NCBI GenBank assembly: GCA_945861585.1
Contig: CAMAVC010000006.1
Coordinates: forward strand, 1 to 64,000
Length of the DNA stretch: 64,000 bases
Source of the DNA: Planctomicrobium piriforme
GTDB taxonomy: Bacteria > Planctomycetota > Planctomycetia > Pirellulales > UBA1268
Direction: 5' to 3'
Shown: positions 1 to 9,036 of the stretch, piece after piece
Position numbering within the stretch: position 1 is the first letter of the stretch
Layout of the letters: every line of letters begins with the position of its first letter
The notes under the pieces: model-generated
The model's input: only the letters and a program-made list of their open reading frames with translations
What the model was told of the DNA's origin: nothing
Database searches by the model: none
Program-made: the position numbers and the translations under genes

Positions 1-1287
1 ATTGCCGTCACGCTGCTCTGGGATCGTGCCAATCATTACAAGAAGGTGGAAGATTGGACCAACCTGTCGGCCGTGCTTGAGCAGATGACGAAACTCCAGC
101 CGAACTTCTACTCGATCTGGGACTTTCAGGCCCACAATCTGTCGTACAACATCTCCGTCGAGTTCGACGACTACCACGACCGCTACGCCTGGGTGATGAA
201 GGGCATCGAGTTTCTGCGGCAGGGCATCGCCCTCAACCTGCGCGAGCCACGGCTCCTGGGCCGGATGGGCTGGTTCATCGGTCAGAAGATCGGCCGGGCC
301 GACGAGAAGAAACAGTATCGGCGGCTGTTCAAGGCCGACGACGACTTCCACGAGCGCGACCGCCCGGGACGCACGCTTCCCGAGCGCGACAACTGGCTCG
401 TGGCTCGTGAGAAATACCTGGCCGCCCAGCAGCTGGCCGACTCCGGCGCGGCCCTCAAGACCACACCGCTGATCTTCCACAGCGAGCCGATGATGACCGC
501 GATCAATTACGCCCGGGCGCTCGAGGAAGACGGCGTCTTCGGCGAGACGGCCCGCGAAGCCTGGAAGCTGGCCGGCGACGAGATGCGCCGGTTTTCGGTG
601 CGTGAGATTCCCACGAGCTGGGACGTGCCGATCCGGCTCGGCATGCGGGAGGCCGAATTGGCCCGGGCCACGAAGCTCGGCGAGGAACTCGAGACGCTCC
701 TTCCCGGCCTCTTCAAGGAGCTGCAGGACCGCAAGCGAAAATCGATCTCTGCCGATCAGCGCACGGCCCTCGACACGCCCCCCATCGACCGGACAGAGGC
801 CCAGCAGCAGGCGGCTGCCGAGGCCGAGGCGGCCCTGGGCGTGACCTGGCCGATGGTGGCCCGCGAAGCCCCGGCCGAAATCCGCGATAAGGCCCGCGAG
901 CTGGCCCGGCAGTATGTCGAGGCCTCCGAGACGGCCGAGATCATCGCCCGCTACCGCGACATCGTGAACTTCGACTTCTGGCGGGCCTCGTGCGAGGTGG
1001 AGGTGACGGAGCCGGCGCTGCGGGCCCGCGAGCTGGTCTGGCAGGCCGAGCGTGAGTTTGAAAATGCCCGGCTCTTGCCCGCGAAAAAAGCCTACGAAGA
1101 GGCCTTCGCCGCCTGGCGTGAGGTGCTCGACTCGTCGCCCGTGCTCAAGGCCGACGACCTGACGGGCGATGACCTCGTGGAGATGATCGACCGCTACCGC
1201 AAGGTGCTCGACCAGCTCGACGAGAAGTTCCCGCAGCCGTTCATCCTCCAGGACGTGCTCGACAAGGCCGGCCCGGCGGGTCAGTGA
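1..1287 (+). CDS. Hypothetical protein, 5'-truncated by window edge; C-terminal part paralogous to the next gene
   Basis: Frame is open from nt 1 (IAVTLLWDRANHYKKVEDW...) into the 46..1287 ORF. Shares RYRDIVNFDxW, LEExGVFGxxA and FILxDV blocks with 1495..2328. Confidence 0.75.
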   Translation: MAVTLLWDRANHYKKVEDWTNLSAVLEQMTKLQPNFYSIWDFQAHNLSYNISVEFDDYHDRYAWVMKGIEFLRQGIALNLREPRLLGRMGWFIGQKIGRADEKKQYRRLFKADDDFHERDRPGRTLPERDNWLVAREKYLAAQQLADSGAALKTTPLIFHSEPMMTAINYARALEEDGVFGETAREAWKLAGDEMRRFSVREIPTSWDVPIRLGMREAELARATKLGEELETLLPGLFKELQDRKRKSISADQRTALDTPPIDRTEAQQQAAAEAEAALGVTWPMVAREAPAEIRDKARELARQYVEASETAEIIARYRDIVNFDFWRASCEVEVTEPALRARELVWQAEREFENARLLPAKKAYEEAFAAWREVLDSSPVLKADDLTGDDLVEMIDRYRKVLDQLDEKFPQPFILQDVLDKAGPAGQ

Positions 1288-1494
1288 CGGCTGGGCGGTC
1301 AGGACGGCTCGATGCCAAGTGTCCGGCGTCACGAAGACGCCGTGATCTCGGCGGTGGCACGGCGCTGATACCGAAGGCATGAACCACCTCTGGCTCCGAT
1401 CCGTACAGTTGCCACCACAGCAGACGGACACACGACCAGTGGCAGGTCGTCCGCCTTGTCTGGGGAATCAACCTATTCGCGAAAGGAGATCGCC

Positions 1495-2328
1495 ATGGCC
1501 ACCGTCGTCGCCTCTGCTCACCGGCACCATGCCTTCTGGTTGAGAATCGTCGAGGATCTCGCCCTCGTGTTCGCCTGTGCGGCGATCGCCTGGGTTGGTT
1601 TCGTGGGCCTCGTCCGGAGGCCTGCCTCGTGGCGAGAGGCCATGTCGGGGGCGGCGTTGATCGTCAGCCCTCCGGCCGTCGAGCCGCTGCCGCTGGTGGC
1701 TGCCAGCCGGCCGATGCTGACGGCGGTGGCGGCTGCCACGGCGCTCGAGGAGCGGGGTGTGTTCGGAGCGGAGGCCGCGGCTGCCTGGCACAAGGCACTC
1801 GACGAATGCCGCAGCTTGGCTATACAGCCGATCGCGCGACCCCACGGCGAGCCGCTGCACCTCTGGCTGTTGGAGGCGGAACGCGAGCGGGCGGAAGAGA
1901 TCGCCCTCCTCATCTCCGCAGCGCCGGAGCAGGCCGCAGCGTTGACCGAGCTGTGTGACGACGCGCTCGCCAACGCGGACCAGATCCAACGCTACCGGGA
2001 TATCGTGAATTTTGACCACTGGAAGGCGGTCTGCGAGGCCGGTGTTTCGGCGGATGGGATGGCGGCGCGGGAGGCTGGCTGGATGGCGATGCGCGCCGAT
2101 GACGCGGGCCGGCTGGGCGAGGCGAAGGATGCCCACGAGGCCTCGTTCAAAGCGTGGCGCCGGGTGCTCGACGCACAGCCGGCACTCCTCGACGACGCGC
2201 TCGTGGTGGAGGCGCTTGCGGATCAGATCGAACGCTATCGCACGGTGCTCGCGGAGAAGGGCGCCGCGTTCCCGGCGTCGTTCATTCTTCACGACGTCGT
2301 CGTTCGCGGTCGTTCGCCCGCCGGCTGA
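1495..2328 (+). CDS. Hypothetical protein, paralog of the preceding gene with an N-terminal TM segment
   Basis: ATG at 1495 preceded by AAAGGAG; conserved blocks shared with the upstream ORF. Confidence 0.75.
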   Translation: MATVVASAHRHHAFWLRIVEDLALVFACAAIAWVGFVGLVRRPASWREAMSGAALIVSPPAVEPLPLVAASRPMLTAVAAATALEERGVFGAEAAAAWHKALDECRSLAIQPIARPHGEPLHLWLLEAERERAEEIALLISAAPEQAAALTELCDDALANADQIQRYRDIVNFDHWKAVCEAGVSADGMAAREAGWMAMRADDAGRLGEAKDAHEASFKAWRRVLDAQPALLDDALVVEALADQIERYRTVLAEKGAAFPASFILHDVVVRGRSPAG

Positions 2329-3618
2329 TCACGCGCGGGTCACGAGGAGTTTGTCGATCCGGCGGCCGTCCATGTCCACGACCTCGATCGACAGTCCTTG
2401 CCACTGCGCTCTGTCGCCGGCCGAGGGAATCCGCTCCAGGAGCGCGAGAACGAGCCCCGAGACGGTCGAGTAGTCGCGGGGCACGGAGTCGAGCTTGACC
2501 TCGAATCGCTCGGCGAGGGCCTCGATGCCGGCCCCGCCGTCGACGAGCCAGGAGCCATCGTCGCGCCGCACGAAGGCCGTCTCCTTGTCGCCCCGGTGCT
2601 CGTCGTGGATCTCGCCCACGAGCTCCTCGAGCACGTCTTCGAGCGTCACCATCCCCTCGGTGCCGCCGTATTCGTCGAGCACGATCGCGAGCTGGTTTTT
2701 CTCTTTTTGAAACAGCCCGAGCAGTCGATCGAGCGGCATCGTCTCGGGCACGAATAACGCCTTGTGCATCATCTTGCGGAGTTCGATCGGCCAGCCCATC
2801 CAGTTGTTGCGCAGCACGTCCTTGAGCGATACGTAGCCGAGGATATGGTCGAGCGAGCCCTCGTAGACGGGCAGCCGGGAGTAGCCCGCCATGGCGATCG
2901 CCCCGAGCACCTCCCCCGGCGGCGTGTCGATGTCGAGAGCGTCGAGATCGATCCGCGGCCGCATGATGTCGCGAACCGTCCGCTCGCCGAGCCGCAGCGC
3001 TTCCGTCGCCACCGCCTGCTCCACCGCCTCGAGCACTCCCTCCGCTCGGCCAGCCTCCAGCAGGTGCTCGATGTCGTCGACCGAAACGCTCGGCTCGTCG
3101 TGCTTGTGGGCGCCGAGCAGAAACAGCACGGCCGACGTGGCGGAGCTGAGCCCCCACACGAGTGGCTTCGTGAGCCCTGCGAACCGCTGCATGAAAGGGG
3201 CGACGAATCGGGCGATCGACTCGGCCTGCCGGAGTGCCAGCCGCTTGGGCACGAGCTCGCCGAGCAGGAGCGTGAAGAACGAGAACACCGCCACGAACAC
3301 CGTGAGGGCGATCGGCTGCGCGGCCCCGGCGAGGCTGCGTGGGCTGTTCGCGGCGATCAGCGCGGCGATGTCGCTCACGATCTGGTCACCGCCGTAGGCG
3401 GCCGCCAGCGTGCCGACGAGCGTGATGCCGATCTGCACCGTGGGCAGAAACTTGTCGGGGCTCGACGCCAACTCGAGCGCCTTCTTGGCAGCGTCGTCGC
3501 CGGCGTCCGCCATCTGCCGCAGCCGCCCGCGGCGGCTGGCCACGATCGCCATCTCCGCCCCGGAAAAAAATCCGTTGGCGAGAATCAAGGCCAGAACGAT
3601 GAGGAGTTCCTGGAGCAT
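2329..3618 (-). CDS. Hemolysin-family / CNNM-CorC-like membrane protein (DUF21, CBS pair, transporter-associated domain)
   Basis: 429 aa; N-terminal membrane domain (ALILANGFFSGAEMAIVASRRGRL), CBS region (RDIMRPRID...), C-terminal DEYGGTEGMVTLEDVLEELVGEIHDE. Confidence 0.9.
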   Translation of the reverse strand: MLQELLIVLALILANGFFSGAEMAIVASRRGRLRQMADAGDDAAKKALELASSPDKFLPTVQIGITLVGTLAAAYGGDQIVSDIAALIAANSPRSLAGAAQPIALTVFVAVFSFFTLLLGELVPKRLALRQAESIARFVAPFMQRFAGLTKPLVWGLSSATSAVLFLLGAHKHDEPSVSVDDIEHLLEAGRAEGVLEAVEQAVATEALRLGERTVRDIMRPRIDLDALDIDTPPGEVLGAIAMAGYSRLPVYEGSLDHILGYVSLKDVLRNNWMGWPIELRKMMHKALFVPETMPLDRLLGLFQKEKNQLAIVLDEYGGTEGMVTLEDVLEELVGEIHDEHRGDKETAFVRRDDGSWLVDGGAGIEALAERFEVKLDSVPRDYSTVSGLVLALLERIPSAGDRAQWQGLSIEVVDMDGRRIDKLLVTRA

Positions 3619-3630
3619 GGCGGTGCGGCG

Positions 3631-4788
3631 TCAGCCGGCGGCGTGGTCGCGGCGGGTGATGGCGAGGTTGTCGCGGTGGATCACCTCATCGTAGGGGCAG
3701 TAGCCGAGCTCGTCGGCGATGCGTTCCGTCTTCAGGCCCGCGATCCGCCGCAGCTCGGCGACGGGATAATTCACCAAGCCTCGGGCGAACTCACGGCCGT
3801 CCGCGGCTGCGAGGGCCACCACGTCGCCCGTGGTGAATTCGCCCTCGAGCTGCTGCACACCTGCTGCGAGCAGACTGCGGCCCTGCGCGACGACGGCGTC
3901 GCGCGCCCCGTCGTCGACGATCACAGTGCCCCTCGGCTCGGCAGACCAGCCGAGCCAGCGCTTCCAGGCGGGCAGCGGAGTGGCCCGCGCGAGGAATGCC
4001 GTGCCGATGTCTTCCGCAGCCATCAGCCGCTCGAGCACGTGGTCGTCGCGGCCGCAGGCGATCACGCAGTGGGCACCCGCCTCGGTGGCGATGCGGGCCG
4101 CCGCGATCTTGCTTGCCATGCCCCCCTTCGACAGGCCGCCGAGCCGGTCGCGGGCCAGGCCTTCGATGCGGGCGTCGATCCGCTCGACGAGAGGCACCCG
4201 GGCCGCCCCAGGCTCCGCTGGATGGCGGTCGAACACGCCGTCGACGTCCGACAGAAGCACGAGCAGATCGGCACCGAGGAGCGTGGTCACGAGCGCCGCG
4301 AGACGGTCGTTGTCGCCGAAGCTCGTGCGCAACTCCTCGACGCTGACGGTGTCGTTTTCATTGATGACCGGGATCACGCCGTAATCGAGCAGGGCGCGAA
4401 GCGTGTTGCGGATGTTGAGATAGCGGGACCGGTCCTGCACGTCGTCGGCCACCAGGAGCACCTGCGCGGCGTGCCGCTTGCTGCCGCGAAACACCCGCTC
4501 GTAGGCCTCGATGAGGCTGCTCTGCCCGATCGCCGCCACGGCCTGCAGATGGGCGAGCTCCCGGGGCCGCGTCGTCAGGCCCATCCGGCCCATGCCCGCC
4601 CCGACGGCGCCGGAGCTGACGAGCACGACCCGCCTGCCCTGGGCCAGAAGGGCCTCGAATTGCCTGCCGAGCGCCTCGATCCGGGCGATATCGAGCAGGC
4701 CGTCGCTCCCGGTGAGCACGCGGGTGCCGACCTTCACGATGACGAGTCGGGAGGTGTCGGCGAGGGTCCGGCGCGACGGATCAGCCAT
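3631..4788 (-). CDS. proB: Glutamate 5-kinase with C-terminal PUA domain
   Basis: 385 aa; VIVKVGTRVLTGSDGLLD, VLLVADDVQDRSRYLNIRNTL, VIPVINENDTVSVEEL, GGMASKIAAARIATEAG. Confidence 0.93.
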   Translation of the reverse strand: MADPSRRTLADTSRLVIVKVGTRVLTGSDGLLDIARIEALGRQFEALLAQGRRVVLVSSGAVGAGMGRMGLTTRPRELAHLQAVAAIGQSSLIEAYERVFRGSKRHAAQVLLVADDVQDRSRYLNIRNTLRALLDYGVIPVINENDTVSVEELRTSFGDNDRLAALVTTLLGADLLVLLSDVDGVFDRHPAEPGAARVPLVERIDARIEGLARDRLGGLSKGGMASKIAAARIATEAGAHCVIACGRDDHVLERLMAAEDIGTAFLARATPLPAWKRWLGWSAEPRGTVIVDDGARDAVVAQGRSLLAAGVQQLEGEFTTGDVVALAAADGREFARGLVNYPVAELRRIAGLKTERIADELGYCPYDEVIHRDNLAITRRDHAAG

Positions 4789-5002
4789 GGAGGTGGAGCG
4801 AACGGAGAAGCGAGCCGTAAACGAGACCGAATCCTACCCACCCGGTGCCACCGTCGGCCACCGCACCGCGACGCCGACGATTCGCCGCGGCCGCGACCGC
4901 GGTTTTCGTGCCGAGAGAGATCGAGCCGTTGAGGGACGTCGGGATCGGCCGCTATAGTCCGGGGGTGGCGTGGTTTTCCAGCCTTCCCTCCGGACGTCTC
5001 CA

Positions 5003-6571
5003 GTGAGCGAACTCCATCACGAGTGCGGCCTGGCGGCGATCTACCACCTGCCCGGCGGCGAACCGAGCCCGCTCTGCCCGGCCCAGGGGCCCGAGGAGGT
5101 GTCGCGGCTCGTGCCGCGGATGCTGCTCGACATCCAAAACCGCGGCCAGCTGTCGGCCGGCATGACCGCGTGGAATCCTCACCGCAGCCATCTGCTCGCG
5201 ACACTCAAAGACGTGGGCACCGTGAGCGAGGTGTTTCGCCTCGGCCACCGGGGCAAGTATGAGGCGCTGATGGAGCAGCACGTCGGCCCGGCGGCGATCG
5301 GCCACGTGCGCTACGCCACCTGCGGCGCCGACGACCGCGGCTATGCTCAGCCGCTCGAACGGCCGCACATCCAAAAGCGCAAGTGGTTTGCCTTCGGGTT
5401 CAACGGCCAGCTCGCCAACTACCCCGAACTCCGGGCCGAGATCCTCGCCGGCGACGACAACCATCTCGCCCGCGACAACGACACCGAAGTGATCATGCAC
5501 GCGATCGGCAATGAGCTCTCCGGGCTCGCCGATCCGCAGCCCGTGGACCTCCTGACCGCGATCGCCGCCCGGTTCGACGGGGCGTGGAACCTCGCCATCC
5601 TCGATGCCTGCGGCCGGATGATCGTGGCCCGCGATCCGCTCGGCATCCGGCCGATGGAATACGCACGCCTCGGCCCGCTGGTGGCGGCCGCCAGCGAGAG
5701 CGTGGCATTGCTCAACCTTGGCTTCCCGGCAGAGTCGATCCATTCGCTCGAACCGGGCACGGCGCTCATTATCGACGGCGGCGAGATGCGGATCGAACGC
5801 TTCGCACCGAGTCCGCGGCAGGCCCACTGCTTCTTCGAGTGGGTCTACTTCGCGAACGTGGCCAGCACGATGGACGATCGGAGCGTGTACCTCACGCGCA
5901 AGCGGCTCGGTGAGGAACTCGCGCGGCTCGAGACGGTGCCGATCGACGCCGATACCGTCGTCGTGCCCGTCCCCGACACGAGCAAGGCTGCGGCCGACGC
6001 CATGGCCTACGCCCTCTCGATCCCCTGTGTCGAGGGCCTGATCCGCAACCGCTACACCGGCCGCACGTTCATCGACGGCGCCTCGAGCCGCCGGCAGAAG
6101 GCTGAATCGAAGTACACGCCGCTCCGCGAGGTGCTCGAAGGCAAGCGGGTGCTGCTCGTGGAAGACTCGATCGTGCGGAGCACCACGATGAAGGTGCTGC
6201 TCGGCCGGATGCGGTCGCTCGGCCTGGCCCGTGAGATTCACGTGCGCGTGGCCTGCCCGCCGATCGTGGCTCCCTGCTTCTACGGCATCGACATGTCGAC
6301 GATCGACGAGCTCTTCGCCCCGGCTTTCCTTCCCGACGGCCGGCTGACGGCCGAAGCGCAGACAGCAATGGCGGCGAAGCTGGGCGCCGATTCGCTCCGC
6401 TACCTCCCGATCGAGTCGGTCGCGCGCTCGATCGGCTTCGACGCCACCGAGCTCTGCCAGGCCTGCATCACGGGCGAATACCCGACGCCGGCGGGCGAGC
6501 GGCTCTACCAGGTCGCCCTCACGCAGACGGCCAACGGCCAGGCCGGCCGCACGTACGAGGCTGCACGATAG
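5003..6571 (+). CDS. purF: Amidophosphoribosyltransferase (class II glutamine amidotransferase plus PRTase)
   Basis: [13 protein letters not shown]-terminus, PRPP motif [22 protein letters not shown]. Start GTG 5003 inferred; the ORF opens at 4970. Confidence 0.88.
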   Translation: MSELHHECGLAAIYHLPGGEPSPLCPAQGPEEVSRLVPRMLLDIQNRGQLSAGMTAWNPHRSHLLATLKDVGTVSEVFRLGHRGKYEALMEQHVGPAAIGHVRYATCGADDRGYAQPLERPHIQKRKWFAFGFNGQLANYPELRAEILAGDDNHLARDNDTEVIMHAIGNELSGLADPQPVDLLTAIAARFDGAWNLAILDACGRMIVARDPLGIRPMEYARLGPLVAAASESVALLNLGFPAESIHSLEPGTALIIDGGEMRIERFAPSPRQAHCFFEWVYFANVASTMDDRSVYLTRKRLGEELARLETVPIDADTVVVPVPDTSKAAADAMAYALSIPCVEGLIRNRYTGRTFIDGASSRRQKAESKYTPLREVLEGKRVLLVEDSIVRSTTMKVLLGRMRSLGLAREIHVRVACPPIVAPCFYGIDMSTIDELFAPAFLPDGRLTAEAQTAMAAKLGADSLRYLPIESVARSIGFDATELCQACITGEYPTPAGERLYQVALTQTANGQAGRTYEAAR

Positions 6572-6636
6572 GAACGCGCCGGCTTCGGGCTTCCCGGGTC
6601 TCAGTGCGCCGTACAGGCGGCACCTGGCAACCGCCC

Positions 6637-6774
6637 GCAATCGGAGCCGGCGGTAGGCATGCTCGACTCCGGTCGTGTTGAGAGTACACAACTCGTGGGT
6701 TTTGCTCGGGCGCCCATAGTCCTCAACGACTCCCTTCGTCTGCGCGTGCCCACCGACCGACTCCGCCGAAACTG
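6637..6774 (+). repeat. R5-R4 module upstream of R1 copy A
   Basis: cggagccggcggtaggcatgctcgactccggtcgtgttgagagtacacaactcgtgggttttg, then cctcaacgactcccttcgtctgcgcgtgcccaccgaccgactccgcc; inverted copy at 39117..39252. Confidence 0.85.
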
Positions 6775-6796
6775 CTGAGCGCCTACGAGTTGAGGA

Positions 6797-6938
6797 GGCT
6801 TCGGGCTCCCCGTGTCCCGCTCGCCGGCGTATTTGACCAGCGGAGCCATGGATGGCGCAGCGCAGGCAAATCCGAGTGAGCCGCAGCCTGGAGGGCGGAG
6901 GCGAACGTCCGGCGACGGGATATGGGGAGCCCGAAGCC
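6797..6938 (+). repeat. R1 element copy A (142 bp, subtype I arms GGCTTCGGGCTCCCC/GGGGAGCCCGAAGCC)
   Basis: Perfect 15 bp inverted ends; two mismatches to copy B at 57203..57344. Confidence 0.9.
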
Positions 6939-6943
6939 GGCGG

Positions 6944-7615
6944 CTACGTGACCCGCGTGACGGTTGCGGGGTGGTCGTTGCGCACGAAGACGGCCCGCCA
7001 CACGGGGGCGCCGGCGAGGCGGGTGCGGCGCTCGAAGTGGGTGTGGTAGTCGAGGTCGTGCTCTGCCGTGCGGGGCTCGATCGGGGCCGGCTCCGAAAAC
7101 AGCCCGGTGGCCCGCGTGAAGTCGAGCGATTCGAGGAAGTATTCCTCGACGTCGGTCCACACGTGGAGTGCGCCGCCCGCCGGGAGCACGCGGCCTGCGT
7201 GCCGGAGGAACGTCTCCGAGAGCACGCGACGCTTGCGGTGCCGGGCCTTCCACCAGGGATCGGGAAAGTAGACGTGGATCGCCGCCAGGCAGGCGTCCGG
7301 AAGCAGGCCGCGCACGAGCCACGTGGCGTCGCCCTGGATCATGCGGGCGTTGGAAGCCGCGCGACGGGCGAGCCGTGCAGCACACAGGCGGGCATAGCCG
7401 ACCGCGAGTTCGGCACCGAGAAAGTTGTGGTCGGGGCGGGCTGCCGAGGCGGTGTCGAGAAACAGGCCCTTGCCGCTGCCGACTTCGAGTTCGATCGGGG
7501 CCGTGGTCGGAAAGAGTGAGGCCGGATCGAGCGGCACCGGCAGGTCGGCGAGCGCGACGAGGTGCGCCGAGAGGTCGAGGGCGGGATCGAGCTTCTTCGG
7601 GGGCCGGCGCGGCAT
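6944..7615 (-). CDS. trmB: tRNA (guanine-N7-)-methyltransferase
   Basis: IELEVGSGKGLFLDTA, IHVYFPDPWWKARHRKRRVL. Confidence 0.92.
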   Translation of the reverse strand: MPRRPPKKLDPALDLSAHLVALADLPVPLDPASLFPTTAPIELEVGSGKGLFLDTASAARPDHNFLGAELAVGYARLCAARLARRAASNARMIQGDATWLVRGLLPDACLAAIHVYFPDPWWKARHRKRRVLSETFLRHAGRVLPAGGALHVWTDVEEYFLESLDFTRATGLFSEPAPIEPRTAEHDLDYHTHFERRTRLAGAPVWRAVFVRNDHPATVTRVT

Positions 7616-8142
7616 CAGTGGGCCGGCGCCCCGCCGGACGATTCGAGGAGAAAGTCGATCGGCAGGGGCACGCCTTTGATCACGCCGTCGACCACGATGC
7701 TCTCACGAACGACGCCCTGGAAGCGGCACACGATCATCGCCTTTGGCCGCACCCGGACCCGCTCCACGGCGATCACGAGGCGATCACCGGGAACCACGGG
7801 CTCTCGAAACCGCACGTCTTCCATGCCGCCAAACCCGATCAGCTTGGCATCGAGCAGGTTGTGCTTCTGCGTGTAGTAACTCGAGAGCTGGGCCGCCGCC
7901 TCGCACATGAGCACGCCCGGCATCAAGGGCATCGCTGGGAAGTGCCCGCGCACCCAGAATTCCTCGCGGGTGACGTCTTTGTAGCCCACGCACAGGCCGC
8001 GGGCCTGGTCCTCGTGAACGATCGCCGTCAGTTGCTCCATCTCGAACCGCTGCTTGTTCCAGCGGCGGATCTCGTGGATGTCGGCGATGACGTGGTCGAG
8101 GTCGTATTCGCTCGGATGGATGATGTAGTCGCGCGGTGCCAC
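7615..8142 (-). CDS. fabZ: 3-hydroxyacyl-ACP dehydratase FabZ-family (hotdog fold)
   Basis: GHFPAMPLMPGVLMCEAAAQL motif, VVPGDRLVIAVE. Confidence 0.85.
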   Translation of the reverse strand: MAPRDYIIHPSEYDLDHVIADIHEIRRWNKQRFEMEQLTAIVHEDQARGLCVGYKDVTREEFWVRGHFPAMPLMPGVLMCEAAAQLSSYYTQKHNLLDAKLIGFGGMEDVRFREPVVPGDRLVIAVERVRVRPKAMIVCRFQGVVRESIVVDGVIKGVPLPIDFLLESSGGAPAH

Positions 8143-8169
8143 GGCCGTACTCCGTCGGACGAATCCGAA

Positions 8170-8268
8170 TCAGGTTCGGATGTGCTTGCGCTTGGCTTTC
8201 CGAGCCTTGCTGTTGGCGGGCCGGGCGCCGTGGTTGGCCTTCTTGAGGCGCCGATGAGGCTTTGCCAT
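8170..8268 (-). CDS. Small very basic protein, 32 aa (MAKPHRRLKKANHGARPANSKARKAKRKHIRT)
   Basis: Below the ORF-track cutoff. ATG preceded by CTGGAG at ~9 nt; lies directly upstream of fabZ on the same strand; K/R-rich composition resembling small ribosome-associated proteins. Confidence 0.55.
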   Translation of the reverse strand: MAKPHRRLKKANHGARPANSKARKAKRKHIRT

Positions 8269-8375
8269 GCGATGAAACTCCAGGCGATGCTGACTCCGCC
8301 CGGCCCATGCCGAGCGTTGGCGGAGTTGTACCACGCAGTCGTCGGGGCCGCCACGCCGCCCCCGTCAGGCACGGC

Positions 8376-8897
8376 TCAGGGGCGGTGATTCGCCGCTGCG
8401 GCCCGGCGTTCTGCGGCGATCGCTTCGCGGAGGCTCGTGCGCAGGATCTCCACGAAGCTGGCGCCGAGAAATCCGAATAGTCCGCCGATCACGGCCGACG
8501 AGATTCCGCCGATGACGGCGCCGGCCCACGAGCACGTCGTGAACGCCACGAGGGCCCACGTGCCGCACGCTCCGCCGCACACTCCGCCGATGGCCGCGGA
8601 GACGGGCACGAGGCGGCCAAGGCTGCCGGAGCGTTCGAGGTGTGTGGGCCGGGGGATCGGCACGGCGACTGCCGGCAGTCGGAAGCCGCGCCGACTGGAG
8701 AGATCGCGATCGGTCGCCTCGCGCATCTTCGTGCCGAGCGCGTTGCCAGCCACGTGGGCCGCCAGGCTCGCGAGCACCACGACGGCGGCCAGCCAGCCGG
8801 CGATCCCCAGCCACGTGATCGCCGCGCAGGCCACGGCCACGAGCACCACGAGCCAAGAGTAGGTGACCAGCCGCATGCGATGCCTTTCCCCCCTCAT
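8376..8897 (-). CDS. Hypothetical membrane protein (4 or more hydrophobic segments)
   Basis: 173 aa; hydrophobic stretches LVVLVAVACAAITWLGIAGWLAAVVVLASLA and GAVIGGISSAVIGGLFGFLGASF. Confidence 0.6.
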   Translation of the reverse strand: MRGERHRMRLVTYSWLVVLVAVACAAITWLGIAGWLAAVVVLASLAAHVAGNALGTKMREATDRDLSSRRGFRLPAVAVPIPRPTHLERSGSLGRLVPVSAAIGGVCGGACGTWALVAFTTCSWAGAVIGGISSAVIGGLFGFLGASFVEILRTSLREAIAAERRAAAANHRP

Positions 8898-8925
8898 CGT
8901 AGCAGCGTGGACGAACCCGGCTGCA

Positions 8926-9022
8926 GGAAACCCGAGGCGTGAGCCGAGAGGATGCCGCGCCGGCTCGGGTTACCCCGAGCCTCCTCCACCGGAAGCCCGA
9001 GGCGTGAGCCGAGAGGATGCCC
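8926..9022 (+). repeat. R2 half-units (two direct copies) flanking a collapsed R1
   Basis: ggaaacccgaggcgtgagccgagaggatgcc and ggaagcccgaggcgtgagccgagaggatgccc. Confidence 0.8.
8962..8981. repeat. Collapsed R1 palindrome (arms only)
   Basis: GGCTCGGGTTACCCCGAGCC, no interior. Confidence 0.7.
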
Positions 9023-9036
9023 CCGACCGGTTTCGG

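Noticed and set aside
2764-4932. 722 aa plus-strand ORF opposite the CorC-like protein and proB
   Set aside because: Antisense to two well-supported genes; high-GC shadow ORF with skewed His/Arg/Asp composition and no recognisable motif.
4952-6691. 579 aa minus-strand ORF opposite purF
   Set aside because: Antisense shadow; its N-terminus only reads through the R5 repeat.
6601-6849. Peptide RRSRSVGTRRRRESLRT shared by several short ORFs (also 10896-11135, 38854-39180)
   Set aside because: Arises from translating the R4 repeat; reading frames are not maintained as genes.
8926-9022. Possible CRISPR-like array
   Set aside because: Only two R2 half-units with a palindrome between them; no regular spacers and no cas genes in the window.
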